9,241 bases of DNA from Candidatus Omnitrophota bacterium (lineage in GTDB: Bacteria; Ratteibacteria; UBA8468; B48-G9; JAFGKM01). Each line of letters starts with the position of its first letter. Position 1 is the first letter of the stretch. The notes under the pieces were generated by a model. The model was given only the letters and a program-made list of their open reading frames with translations, did no database searches and was not told the origin of the DNA. The stretch spans positions 1-9,241 of the forward strand of contig JAMWCA010000046.1 of the NCBI GenBank assembly GCA_023819545.1, given 5' to 3'. Below are positions 1-6,991 of this stretch, one piece after another. The translations under genes and the position numbers were made by a program.

Positions 1-35
1 AACTTCGCTACGCATTTACCAGCAAATTTAATCAT
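1..35 (-). CDS. Start of an unidentified leftward gene (partial)
   Basis: An ATG on the minus strand at 35-33 opens a frame that reads MIKFAGKCVAK and leaves the window without a stop. It is preceded by AGGAGGTG at 46-39, a near-perfect Shine-Dalgarno sequence with 5 bases between AGGAGG and the ATG. A plausible promoter lies just upstream at 88-61. This translation signal is the strongest in the window and makes a real gene start likely even though only 11 complete codons are visible. Nothing about the product can be told from so few residues. The gene diverges from the phospholipase D-like gene at 149. Confidence 0.6.
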   Translation of the reverse strand, partial: MIKFAGKCVAK

Positions 36-60
36 CTACACCTCCTGTTTATTATCTTCT

Positions 61-88
61 ATTTTATCTATATCTTCTACTTTTTCAA
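61..88 (-). promoter_or_regulatory. Putative sigma-70 type promoter for the leftward gene at 35
   Basis: On the minus strand TTGAAA (88-83) and TAAAAT (66-61) are separated by 16 bases. Each matches 5 of 6 positions of the TTGACA / TATAAT consensus. Transcription would start near position 54, giving a leader of about 19 bases that contains the strong Shine-Dalgarno sequence at 46-39. Chance matches are common in AT-rich DNA, so it is the position relative to the start codon that supports the call. Confidence 0.45.
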
Positions 89-112
89 ACATAACAGAAG
101 TGTATATTATCT

Positions 113-141
113 TTCTCAACTTCTTCAAGTTTTGTTATAAT
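113..141 (+). promoter_or_regulatory. Putative promoter of the phospholipase D-like gene
   Basis: A perfect TATAAT lies at 136-141. A weak -35 element, TTCTCA (4 of 6 matches), sits 17 bases upstream at 113-118. The expected transcription start, about 7 bases after the -10 element, falls at or next to the ATG at 149, so the mRNA would be leaderless or nearly so. This fits the absence of any Shine-Dalgarno sequence before that ATG. Confidence 0.45.
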
Positions 142-148
142 TTACGAT

Positions 149-1042
149 ATGAAAAAAATCTTTTTCTCTATTCTTTTTGTCAATCTACTATATAGTGAAA
201 TTAAAGTCTTTTTCACTCCATCAAAAAAATCTTACATTGAGTTTAAAAATTTATTAAAAAAAGCAGAAAAATCTATTTATATTGCATCTTATTCAGTAAA
301 TCATGATTTTTTAAAATTTCTTGATAATAAAAAAATAGACATTAAAATTATTTGTGAATATGGAGATGTAAAATTTGGAAAAATAAAAAAAATTGAAGAT
401 AAAAATCTTTTCCATACTAAATTTTTGATAATAGATGAAAAAAGTGTTTTAATCACATCGGCAAACTTAACTTTCAGCAATTTTTGTAAAAATCATAATA
501 ACTTTATCTTGATTAATGATAAAAATCTTGCTAAATACTTATTAAAAAAATTTGATTCATTTTGGAACGATTACACTTATACAGAAACATATATAGACAA
601 AAAAGTAGAAATATGGTTTTCTCCAGAAAATGATTGTGAAAAATTAATAGAAAGAGAAATTGGAAATGCTAAAAAATCAATAAATTTTGCAACATTTACT
701 TTTACAAATAAGGAAATTGCAGAAAAAATTATAGAAAAACAAAAAAATAATATTGAAATTCAAGGAATTATTGAAAGTTATAATATTTTTCCTCATTCTG
801 TTTTTTATCTTCTTTTAAGTTATAATTGCAAAGTTAGAAAAAGTTGCACAGCAGGATTTTTACATGACAAATTCTTTATAATTGATAGAGAAAAAGTTAT
901 AACAGGTTCATTTAATCCAACAAAAAGTGCAAAGGAAAATGTAGAACTTGTTTGTTTAATAAAAGATAGAAAAATAGCAGAGATATTTTATAGAGAATGG
1001 TGGAAACTCTACCTTTTTAAATCAATAAAAGAGAACAATTAA
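149..1042 (+). CDS. Secreted phospholipase D-family (HKD) protein
   Basis: A 297-residue protein of the phospholipase D superfamily, whose members cleave or transfer phosphodiester bonds in phospholipids or nucleic acids through a covalent phosphohistidine. Both catalytic motifs are present. The first is H89-x-K91-x4-D96, followed by SAN at 104-106. The second is H239-x-K241-x4-D246, followed by GSFN at 253-256. Two half-domains, about 17-145 and 150-290, form one bilobed active site as in Nuc-type and cardiolipin synthase-like enzymes. A short hydrophobic N-terminus (residues 4-15 after MKK) looks like a Sec signal peptide, so action outside the cytoplasm is inferred. Its size and the lack of extra domains resemble the small Nuc-type endonucleases, but the substrate (DNA, RNA or lipid) cannot be told. 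The start is the first ATG, lacks a Shine-Dalgarno sequence and sits 8 bases after a TATAAT. The gene stands alone and converges on the LemA gene. Confidence 0.88.
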   Translation: MKKIFFSILFVNLLYSEIKVFFTPSKKSYIEFKNLLKKAEKSIYIASYSVNHDFLKFLDNKKIDIKIICEYGDVKFGKIKKIEDKNLFHTKFLIIDEKSVLITSANLTFSNFCKNHNNFILINDKNLAKYLLKKFDSFWNDYTYTETYIDKKVEIWFSPENDCEKLIEREIGNAKKSINFATFTFTNKEIAEKIIEKQKNNIEIQGIIESYNIFPHSVFYLLLSYNCKVRKSCTAGFLHDKFFIIDREKVITGSFNPTKSAKENVELVCLIKDRKIAEIFYREWWKLYLFKSIKENN

Positions 1043-1599
1043 AATTTTATTTGAGGTGGTTTTTGGCTTTGTTCTGTTGCCTGGAAATAGTTTTTTTCAC
1101 TGTCAAATCCAAAAATTCTTACAAAGATAAAGTTAGGAAATAACTTTGCATTTCTGTTATATTGTTCAACTGCAAGATTATATCTTCTTCTTTCAACAGC
1201 AATTCTATTTTCTGTTCCTGCAAGTTCATCCTGTAAGGAAAGAAAGTTTGTGCTTGCTTTAATCTGTGGGTAATTTTCAACAACAAATAAAAGTCTTCCA
1301 ATAACTCTATCTATTTCACTTGCTGCAATTTCTTTTTCTGAAACAGATTTTGCATTTTGCCATTTTGTTCTTGCTTCTGTTACCTGAATAAATAATTCTT
1401 TTTCATGTTTTGCATACCCTTTAACAATTTCAACAAGGTTTGGGATTAAATCATTCCTTCTTTGATAGACATTTTCAACTTGAGCCCAAGCAACTTTAAC
1501 TTTTTGGTCAAGAGATACAAGTTTATTATACTGAAAAATTGAATAAATAAAAATAATAAATAAAACTGCCAAGACAACAAATTTTCTTAATTTTTTCAT
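1039..1599 (-). CDS. lemA: LemA family membrane protein
   Basis: A 186-residue LemA family protein of usual length. It has one N-terminal membrane segment (about 7-22) followed by a long helical domain. Family hallmarks seen are the VENVYQRRNDLIPNLVE stretch (41-57), YPQIKASTNFLSLQDELAGT (110-129) and the ENRIAVERRRYN-type segment just after it (130-141). A hydrophobic FPNFIFVRIFGF region (154-165) precedes a short polar tail. The biochemical role of LemA proteins is not established. They are often encoded beside TPM-domain proteins, as here, which suggests a joint envelope function. The gene is the last of a three-gene leftward operon. Its ATG overlaps the TGA of the upstream nucleotidyltransferase gene (ATGA), and AAGGAG lies 6 bases before the start. 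Its stop codon overlaps that of the convergent phospholipase D-like gene. Confidence 0.93.
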   Translation of the reverse strand: MKKLRKFVVLAVLFIIFIYSIFQYNKLVSLDQKVKVAWAQVENVYQRRNDLIPNLVEIVKGYAKHEKELFIQVTEARTKWQNAKSVSEKEIAASEIDRVIGRLLFVVENYPQIKASTNFLSLQDELAGTENRIAVERRRYNLAVEQYNRNAKLFPNFIFVRIFGFDSEKNYFQATEQSQKPPQIKF

Positions 1600-2231
1600 T
1601 TTTTTCTCCTTCCCAAATTTTTTTCAATAAGAATAATTATATCAGAAAAAAACTTTAATAACTCATCTATTTTATTTTCAAGTTTATCTTTGTTTGAAAT
1701 TTCAGGAATATTAATTTTTTCCCCAACACATTCTTCAATTAATGGAATTAGAAATTTTAAGTTTTTTACTGTTTCTTCTAAAATTAGAATTTTGTTTTTT
1801 TCAAAAATAAGTTCTTGTTGAAAATCAAGAAATAATTGTTTAATCTTTCTTTCAAGTTCTATTCTTAAATTTTCATTTTCAATTTTTATATTTTCTGTTA
1901 AATCGTTTCCATAAACAATTAAATGGTTTTCTTTAATATCTTTCCATTCAATTGGGAAAATATCAGTAGAACTTAAAAAGAAAAATTCTGAAAAGAAAAA
2001 AGGTCTTATTAAATTTTTTAAAGCATATTTTGAAACTTTTTTTCTTATTGCATCAAGGTCTTTTGCTTCAAATCTATCAACAATAATAATTAAATTTATA
2101 TCTGAATTTTTTGGATTGTAAGTCCCTTTTACAACACTTCCATACAAAATACAACTTAAGATTCTCTCCCCAAATATCTCTTTTATTCTTTTCAAAAACC
2201 CTTCAATTTTATTTTTTACTCTTTTTTCCAT
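1596..2231 (-). CDS. Nucleotidyltransferase-fold protein with altered metal site
   Basis: A 211-residue soluble protein. Its N-terminal part (about 1-110) resembles the DNA polymerase beta-type nucleotidyltransferase fold. The helix-forming GS motif is YGSVVKG (30-36) and is followed by NSDIN (42-46). Active members have D-x-D at this point to bind magnesium; here it is D44-I-N46, so the second aspartate is asparagine. The C-terminal part (about 115-205) is predicted helical, as in minimal nucleotidyltransferase, kanamycin nucleotidyltransferase-like and HEPN-paired proteins. Whether it still transfers nucleotides is uncertain; it may have become a binding or regulatory protein. It is the middle gene of a leftward operon, 15 bases after the TPM gene and overlapping lemA by 4 bases, so its role is probably tied to those membrane proteins. 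Only a weak GAGAG precedes the ATG. No substrate can be assigned. Confidence 0.75.
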   Translation of the reverse strand: MEKRVKNKIEGFLKRIKEIFGERILSCILYGSVVKGTYNPKNSDINLIIIVDRFEAKDLDAIRKKVSKYALKNLIRPFFFSEFFFLSSTDIFPIEWKDIKENHLIVYGNDLTENIKIENENLRIELERKIKQLFLDFQQELIFEKNKILILEETVKNLKFLIPLIEECVGEKINIPEISNKDKLENKIDELLKFFSDIIILIEKNLGRRKK

Positions 2232-2246
2232 TTTCTCTCTATTATT

Positions 2247-3155
2247 TTACCATCTACCTGTTGCTCCTCCTCCACCACTTGCTCCACCTCCAAATCCACC
2301 AAAACTACCTGAAAAACCTCCACCATAACCAATTTTTGAAGATGTGAAATTTATATGATTTCTTAAATAAAAAGGTATATGTTTTTTCCATTTTTTCCCA
2401 TAATATTTTTTTAATTTTCTTTCAAATCTTACTGAAATGTAATAGGAGATAGGTAAAAGTATAAATAAAAAGAAAAATGGTATGAAAAGAGAAAAAAGGA
2501 TATAAGGTTGATATAGATATGTGTTTCTGTTTATAAAAGTAAATATTTGTAAAAATAAGATAATGAATAATTCTAAAGAAAGTCCCAAAAGTCCAGCAAA
2601 AAAATAACCAAATAAAATACACATAAAATACCAGTATAAGAAAAATCCAATAGGTGGAATATTTTTTTCTTCTTTAATTTCTACATCTTTTCCCTTTATT
2701 ATCTCATAAATCACTCCTATTGCTTTATTTATCCCATTATAAAAATCGTTTTCTTTGAAATTTGGAGCCATTATATCCCTTATAATCTTTCCACATATAG
2801 AATCTGTAAGAAGTCCTTCTAATCCATAACCAACCTCAATTCTTATTTTTCTTTCATTTAAAACAATTAAAATTAAAACACCGTTATCTTTTCCTTTTTT
2901 CCCAATCTTCCAACTATTAAAAATTTCATTTGCATATTCTTCTATAGTTTTCTCTCGTTCAAGAGATTTAATAGTTAATACTACTATTTCATTACCAGTT
3001 TTTTCTTCAATCTCTCTTAATTTTTTTTCAATTTCTTGTTTTTGGTTTTGGGTAAGTAGGTTTGCAAAATCATTAAGATATCCGATTGGTTTTAGAGCAA
3101 TAAAGAGAAAAGAAAAAATAATTAAAAACAACTTTATTTTTTTCATTTTAAACAT
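2247..3155 (-). CDS. TPM-domain membrane protein (YgcG-like)
   Basis: A 302-residue protein of the TPM (TLP18.3/Psb32/MOLO-1) family. From the chosen start, an N-terminal signal segment (about 4-25) is followed by the TPM domain (about 27-152). This holds the TGNEIVVLTI strand, the WKIGKKGKDNGVLILI segment and the GYGLEGLLTD motif. Two or more hydrophobic membrane segments follow (about 168-212 and 218-242), then a basic stretch and a glycine-rich tail ending ASGGGGATGRW, typical of YgcG-type proteins. The TPM domain has been linked to phosphatase activity in plants and to membrane-complex assembly; the bacterial role is unclear. The reading frame stays open upstream to a TTG at 3182. I prefer the ATG at 3155 because AAGGA (3170-3166) lies 10 bases before it, whereas the TTG has no such site. 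It is the first gene of the operon with the nucleotidyltransferase and lemA. Confidence 0.88.
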   Translation of the reverse strand: MFKMKKIKLFLIIFSFLFIALKPIGYLNDFANLLTQNQKQEIEKKLREIEEKTGNEIVVLTIKSLEREKTIEEYANEIFNSWKIGKKGKDNGVLILIVLNERKIRIEVGYGLEGLLTDSICGKIIRDIMAPNFKENDFYNGINKAIGVIYEIIKGKDVEIKEEKNIPPIGFFLYWYFMCILFGYFFAGLLGLSLELFIILFLQIFTFINRNTYLYQPYILFSLFIPFFFLFILLPISYYISVRFERKLKKYYGKKWKKHIPFYLRNHINFTSSKIGYGGGFSGSFGGFGGGASGGGGATGRW

Positions 3156-3168
3156 TTTACAATTTTCC

Positions 3169-3197
3169 TTTCTATTAAACAAATCTTGAAGTAAAAT
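3169..3197 (+). promoter_or_regulatory. Weak candidate promoter for the cupin gene
   Basis: TAAAAT at 3192-3197 matches 5 of 6 bases of a -10 element and is 17 bases after a poor -35 match (TTTCTA, 3169-3174). It would start transcription near 3204 and place the GAGGTG Shine-Dalgarno sequence (3209-3214) in a very short leader. It lies in the gap between the divergent TPM and cupin genes, where a promoter is needed, but the sequence support is weak. Confidence 0.25.
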
Positions 3198-3220
3198 AAA
3201 AATAAAAAGAGGTGAAGAAT

Positions 3221-3571
3221 ATGATGAAAAAAGAAAAAGATATGGAGATAGAAGAAAGAGAAAATATGAGAGGGGGGCAAGGGACTGTAAGAATTGTTCA
3301 TTTTTTTAAAAAAGAAGAATTTAAAGCAAATGTAAGATTATGTGCAAAACTTATCCTTCCTCCTAATTGTTCAATAGGATTGCATCAACATATAGATGAA
3401 GATGAAGTTTTTATTATAATTAAAGGTAAAGGGATTTTGTTTGATGGAAAGGAAGAGAAAGTTGTTGAACAAGGAGATGCAATATTGACAGGAAATGGAC
3501 AAGCACATTCAATAAAAAATATAGGAGATACAGAACTTGAAATCATTGCTTTTATATCAAAATATTTTTAA
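3221..3571 (+). CDS. Small single-domain cupin protein
   Basis: A 116-residue cytoplasmic protein with one cupin beta-barrel. Counting from the ATG at 3221, the first cupin motif is G53 followed by H55-Q-H57 and E62, ending at G69. The second runs from G85 to H96 and N100. The four metal ligands, His, His, Glu and His, are all present, so it probably binds a divalent metal. Family members include isomerases, dioxygenases and sugar- or small-molecule-binding proteins, and the substrate cannot be inferred. The N-terminal 20 residues are charged and probably disordered. The frame can also be opened from a GTG at 3212, but that GTG lies inside the GAGGTG Shine-Dalgarno sequence (3209-3214), which is 6 bases before the ATG at 3221, so the ATG is preferred. 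It diverges from the TPM gene and is followed after 43 bases by the lipoprotein gene, which may have its own promoter. Confidence 0.85.
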   Translation: MMKKEKDMEIEERENMRGGQGTVRIVHFFKKEEFKANVRLCAKLILPPNCSIGLHQHIDEDEVFIIIKGKGILFDGKEEKVVEQGDAILTGNGQAHSIKNIGDTELEIIAFISKYF

Positions 3572-3588
3572 GTTTTTGATATTTAAGA

Positions 3589-3594
3589 TATAAT
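3589..3594 (+). promoter_or_regulatory. Putative -10 element upstream of the lipoprotein-hyp operon
   Basis: A perfect TATAAT lies in the 43-base gap between the cupin stop and the lipoprotein start. Transcription would begin near 3601, just before the GGAGGG Shine-Dalgarno sequence (3603-3608). No good -35 hexamer is seen at the right distance: the bases at 3566-3571 read TTTTAA, and TTGATA at 3576-3581 is too close. Read-through from the cupin gene is an alternative. Confidence 0.35.
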
Positions 3595-3614
3595 TTAAAG
3601 TTGGAGGGAAAAAG

Positions 3615-4691
3615 GTGAAAAAATATATAATTTTTTTTACTTTTTGTATTTTTTTTCTTTCTGGATGTGTTTCACGGAGAACAGATAAAGAAAAATTAGA
3701 GAAGTTGCCTGAAGTTTATTTACCTGGGGAAGAAAAAATAGAAACTACAGAAATTACAAAAGAAGAAAAGAAAGAGGAAGAAAAAATAGAAGAAGGGAAA
3801 GAAGAGATTTACCAAGAGAAAAAAATAGAAGTAAGCACAGAAGAAAATATAAAAGAGGGGAGAAAAGAGGAAAAAAAACAAGAAATTGCTTTATTCCCAA
3901 AAGAAAAAATTCCGAAGAAAGAAGAGATTAAATCAATTATACCACAGATATTTCTTACAAATTATCTTGGAGAATGTTTGATTTATGAACTTAAATGGGA
4001 TTTTGTAAATTTAGGGAAAGCAATTTTGGTTTGTTTGGAAGAAAAAGATAGATATCGGCTTATCGGGATTACACTTCCGTCTGGGATACCAGAAAAAATA
4101 GGTTATGGCTATAATAGGATTGATTCTTTTATAGATAAAAAAACAGGCAAACCATTTTATTTCTATCAATATTCAAAATCAGGAAATAAAAAGAATATAA
4201 CAGAAATATACTTTAACTGGACAGCAAAACAATATACATATATATCAAGAGATTATAAGGCAGAAAAATTGTTTTCTACAAAAAAAGATATAATTAAATT
4301 TGATGAAGATATATTTGATTATTTAACACTTTTCTATTTTTTAAGAGATGGCGATTTTAATACCTTTGCAAATAAACAAATTCCGATAGCATTAAAAGAA
4401 AGGTGGTATGTTAAAATAGAGTTTAAAGGGAAATTTATAAAAAAACTACCAAATGGAGAAAATAAAATGGTTTTCATTATTCAACCATTTACAAGAAAAG
4501 AAAAAGAGGATTTCAAAAAGGGATTGTTTGATGTTTGGATAACTGATGATGGTGAAAGAAGACCTGTATATTTTGAGGGAAAACTTCCTATTGGTAGAGT
4601 AAGTATGAATTTAACCAATGTAATAAAAATTGAACAAAGTCAGGTTTTAGATGTAAATAAGATTCTTGAACAGATCGTATCAAAAATCTAA
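3615..4691 (+). CDS. DUF3108-type lipoprotein with Glu/Lys-rich linker
   Basis: A 358-residue predicted lipoprotein. Its signal peptide ends in the lipobox LSGC, with lipidated Cys18. Residues 24-107 form a low-complexity linker made largely of Glu and Lys, probably extended and highly charged. From about 117 to 345 the protein resembles the DUF3108 family, starting with GECLIYELKWDFVNLGKAIL (119-138) and ending with the RRPVYFEGKLPIGRVSMNLT region. DUF3108 proteins are envelope proteins of unknown function, predicted to form beta-rich folds. The start is a GTG at 3615 with GGAGG (3603-3607) 7 bases upstream; the MKK-hydrophobic-lipobox layout confirms it. It ends 2 bases before hypC and is probably the first gene of a six-gene operon. 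Assignment to DUF3108 is by recognised motifs, not by a search. Confidence 0.8.
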   Translation: MKKYIIFFTFCIFFLSGCVSRRTDKEKLEKLPEVYLPGEEKIETTEITKEEKKEEEKIEEGKEEIYQEKKIEVSTEENIKEGRKEEKKQEIALFPKEKIPKKEEIKSIIPQIFLTNYLGECLIYELKWDFVNLGKAILVCLEEKDRYRLIGITLPSGIPEKIGYGYNRIDSFIDKKTGKPFYFYQYSKSGNKKNITEIYFNWTAKQYTYISRDYKAEKLFSTKKDIIKFDEDIFDYLTLFYFLRDGDFNTFANKQIPIALKERWYVKIEFKGKFIKKLPNGENKMVFIIQPFTRKEKEDFKKGLFDVWITDDGERRPVYFEGKLPIGRVSMNLTNVIKIEQSQVLDVNKILEQIVSKI

Positions 4692-4693
4692 AA

Positions 4694-4903
4694 ATGTGCC
4701 TTGCAATACCAATGAAGGTTGAAAAGGTTGAAGGGGATTTTGCAATTGTATCTATTGGGAATGTTAAAAGAGAAGTTAATATATCTCTTTTAGAAAATGT
4801 TAAAAAAGGGGACTATGTTATCGTTCACGCAGGTTTTGCAATTGAAAAACTTGATAAAAAAGAGGCAGAAAAAACACTTGAAATATTTAAAGAGATAAAA
4901 TGA
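4694..4903 (+). CDS. hypC: [NiFe]-hydrogenase maturation chaperone HypC
   Basis: A 69-residue protein of normal HypC length with the diagnostic N-terminus MCLAIPMKV. After removal of Met1, Cys2 becomes the N-terminal residue; in this family it contacts HypD and the iron and later the hydrogenase large subunit. The remaining sequence (VKREVNISLLENVKKGDYVIVHAGFAIEKL, 24-53) matches the small OB-like barrel of HypC/HupF. It works in the cytoplasm, holding the iron with HypD while CO and cyanide ligands are added. The ATG follows the lipoprotein stop by only 2 bases and no Shine-Dalgarno sequence is visible, so translation is probably coupled to the upstream gene. Its stop overlaps the hypD start (ATGA). 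Confidence 0.95.
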   Translation: MCLAIPMKVEKVEGDFAIVSIGNVKREVNISLLENVKKGDYVIVHAGFAIEKLDKKEAEKTLEIFKEIK

Positions 4904-5994
4904 AATATATTGAGCAATACAGAAATACAGAAAAACAGAAAGAAATAATTAAAGAAATACATAAATATGGTAAATTAATCAATAGAAATGTAAACATAAT
5001 GGAAGTTTGTGGAACTCACACTATGATAATTGGTAAATATGGAATTAGAAAACTTATGCCTGAAAATATAAATTTGATTTCTGGTCCTGGATGTCCTGTC
5101 TGTGTTACACCTATTAATTATATAGATACTGCCATTGAACTTTCTAAAATAAAAGATGTTATTATTGTTACTTTTGGTGATATGATGAAAGTCCCTGGTT
5201 CTTTTTCTTCTCTTGAAAAAGAAAAAGCAAATCATGCTGAAATTTTTGTTGTTTATTCACCTATTGATGCTCTAAAAATTGCTCAAGATAATAAAGACAA
5301 AAAAGTAATTTTTCTTTCAGTTGGCTTTGAAACAACTACTCCTTTAATTGCTCAGACATTAAAGATTTCAAAAGAAAAAAATATAAAAAATTTCTATATA
5401 CTTGCTGGGAATAAACTTATTCCACCAGTTATGGAATTTTTACTCAGAGAGAAAGATACAGAAATAGATGGATTTATATGCCCTGGACATGTTAGTGTTA
5501 TTATTGGACTTAGCAATTATATATCAATATCAGAAAGATTTAATGTCCCTTGTGTTATAAGCGGCTTTGAACCTTTTGATATTTTGCTTTCAATATATTT
5601 AATTTTAAAAAGTATTAAAGAAAATGATTGCAAAGTAATTAATGAATATAAAAGGACTGTAAGAGAAAATGGGAATATCAAGGCAAGAAAAGTAATGTAT
5701 GAAGTTTTTGATGTTGTTGATGATGAATGGAGGGGTATCGGACTTGTAAAAAATAGTGGTTTGAAACCAAAAGATAAATTTTTAGATTTTGATGCTGAAA
5801 AAAAATTTAAGATAATTAATAAAAATTCAAAAGAAAAAAAAGAATGTTTATGTGGAGAGGTATTAAAAGGGAAAAAAAGTCCATTTGATTGTCCATTATT
5901 TGAAAAAATATGCAATCCTGAAAATCCTTATGGTCCTTGTATGGTTTCATCAGAAGGGACATGTAGTGCCTATTATAAATATGAAAGAAAATAA
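4900..5994 (+). CDS. hypD: [NiFe]-hydrogenase maturation protein HypD
   Basis: A 364-residue iron-sulfur protein of full HypD length. With HypC it forms the scaffold on which the Fe(CN)2CO group is built, receiving cyanide from HypE. All signature motifs are present: EVCGTHT with Cys37, GPGCPVC with Cys65 and Cys68, GFETTTP (142-148) and GFICPGHVSVIIG (191-203). At the C-terminus, Cys316, Cys318, Cys331, Cys338, Cys347 and Cys355 lie in the CxCGEVL, DCPLFEKIC, GPCMVSSEGTC region that supplies ligands of the [4Fe-4S] cluster. The ATG overlaps the hypC stop by 4 bases, and a weak GAG lies 5 bases before it. The 3' end overlaps hypE by 14 bases. Nothing suggests loss of function. Confidence 0.97.
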   Translation: MKYIEQYRNTEKQKEIIKEIHKYGKLINRNVNIMEVCGTHTMIIGKYGIRKLMPENINLISGPGCPVCVTPINYIDTAIELSKIKDVIIVTFGDMMKVPGSFSSLEKEKANHAEIFVVYSPIDALKIAQDNKDKKVIFLSVGFETTTPLIAQTLKISKEKNIKNFYILAGNKLIPPVMEFLLREKDTEIDGFICPGHVSVIIGLSNYISISERFNVPCVISGFEPFDILLSIYLILKSIKENDCKVINEYKRTVRENGNIKARKVMYEVFDVVDDEWRGIGLVKNSGLKPKDKFLDFDAEKKFKIINKNSKEKKECLCGEVLKGKKSPFDCPLFEKICNPENPYGPCMVSSEGTCSAYYKYERK

Positions 5995-6991
5995 AATTAT
6001 TTTATCTCATGGAAGTGGTGGGAAGTTAATGTATAGTTTAATAGAGAATATATTTTTAAAAAATTTTAAAAATGATATTCTTGAAAAACTTTATGATTCA
6101 GGAATTATTGAGTTTGAAAATTTTGATTTATGTTTTACAACAGATTCTTACACTGTTGACCCTATCTTTTTTAAAGGAGGGGATATCGGCAAACTTTCAA
6201 TTTGTGGAACTATAAATGATTTAGCAGTTACAGGAGCAGTCCCTCTTTTTCTTTCTTCTGGTTTTATAATAGAGGAGGGCTTTGAAATTGAAAATCTTGA
6301 AAAAATAGTTAAATCAATGGAAGAGATATCAAGACAAGCAAAAGTTAAAATTATTACAGGGGATACCAAAGTTGTAGAAAGGGGGAAAATTGATAAAATC
6401 TTTATAAATACAAGTGGAGTTGGGATAAAGGATAAAAGAATTAAACTTGGGATAGAAAAAATAAAAGAAGGAGATGTTGTGATTATAAATGGAGAAATTG
6501 CAGAACATGGTCTTTCAGTTTTGATTTCAAGGGATACATTTAAAATAGATGCAGATATAAAAAGTGATTGTGCCCCTCTTTCAGAACTCATTTCGGAAAT
6601 TCTTAAGGAGACAGATAAAATTAAATTTATGAGAGACCCAACAAGAGGCGGGATTTCAGCAACTTTAAATGAGATTGTAAAAAATAGAAATTTTGGAATA
6701 GTTATCTATGAGAAAAAAATACCAATAAAACAAGATGTAAAAGCAATTTGTGAGATTCTTGGTTTTGACCCATTAAATATTGCAAATGAAGGGAAGGTTG
6801 TTGTTATATGTGATAAAAAAGAAGGGGAGAGAGTGGTTAAAAAAATGAGAAAAAATAAATATGGAGAAAAAGCAGAAATTATAGGAGAGGTTGTTAAAAA
6901 GCCAGAGGGAAAAGTTTTAATTGAGACATTAACAGGTTCATTAAGAATTGTAGATATGCCAATAGGAGAACAATTCCCGAGGATATGTTAA
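5981..6991 (+). CDS. hypE: [NiFe]-hydrogenase maturation protein HypE
   Basis: A 336-residue protein of the AIR synthase/PurM-like fold. HypE is carbamoylated by HypF on its C-terminal cysteine, then dehydrates the group with ATP to a thiocyanate and passes the cyanide to the HypC-HypD iron. The N-terminus shows ILSHGSGGKLMY (7-18). ATP-site features include CGTINDLAVTGAVPLFLSSG (75-94), ITGDTKVVERGK (125-136) and MRDPTRGGISATLNEI (217-232). The protein ends exactly in PRIC, with the acceptor Cys336 as last residue. The frame is open further upstream to 5885, but the sequence there is only an out-of-frame reading of hypD; the ATG at 5981 begins the family's normal N-terminus. It overlaps hypD by 14 bases, and the glycosyltransferase gene overlaps its end by 7. 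HypF, which it needs, is not in the window. Confidence 0.97.
   Translation: MKENKIILSHGSGGKLMYSLIENIFLKNFKNDILEKLYDSGIIEFENFDLCFTTDSYTVDPIFFKGGDIGKLSICGTINDLAVTGAVPLFLSSGFIIEEGFEIENLEKIVKSMEEISRQAKVKIITGDTKVVERGKIDKIFINTSGVGIKDKRIKLGIEKIKEGDVVIINGEIAEHGLSVLISRDTFKIDADIKSDCAPLSELISEILKETDKIKFMRDPTRGGISATLNEIVKNRNFGIVIYEKKIPIKQDVKAICEILGFDPLNIANEGKVVVICDKKEGERVVKKMRKNKYGEKAEIIGEVVKKPEGKVLIETLTGSLRIVDMPIGEQFPRIC

Noticed and set aside
2111..2347. Rightward open frame across the nucleotidyltransferase/TPM junction
   Set aside because: It is antisense to two recognised genes, and its Leu/His/Phe-rich product reflects the reverse of Gly- and Lys-rich coding sequence.
3156..3182. TTG start for the TPM gene at 3182
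   Set aside because: It lacks a Shine-Dalgarno sequence, and the AAGGA at 3170-3166 is placed to serve the ATG at 3155; the longer form would also put nine polar residues before the signal peptide.
3576..3594. TTGATA / TATAAT as a promoter pair before the lipoprotein gene
   Set aside because: The spacing is only 7 bases, too short for a -35/-10 pair; only the -10 element is kept as a candidate.
5517..5915. Open frame of 132 codons on the minus strand inside hypD
   Set aside because: It lies wholly opposite a fully conserved hypD, its translation is rich in Ser, Phe and Leu as expected of the antisense of an AT-rich gene, and it shows no recognisable domain.
5885..5980. Upstream extension of hypE to an ATG at 5885
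   Set aside because: The added 32 residues are an out-of-frame reading of the conserved hypD C-terminus, and the family N-terminus begins at the ATG at 5981.
6148..6591. Open frame of 147 codons on the minus strand inside hypE
   Set aside because: It is a shadow of hypE. The translation is a low-complexity Ser/Ile/Pro mix with no motif or start signal.
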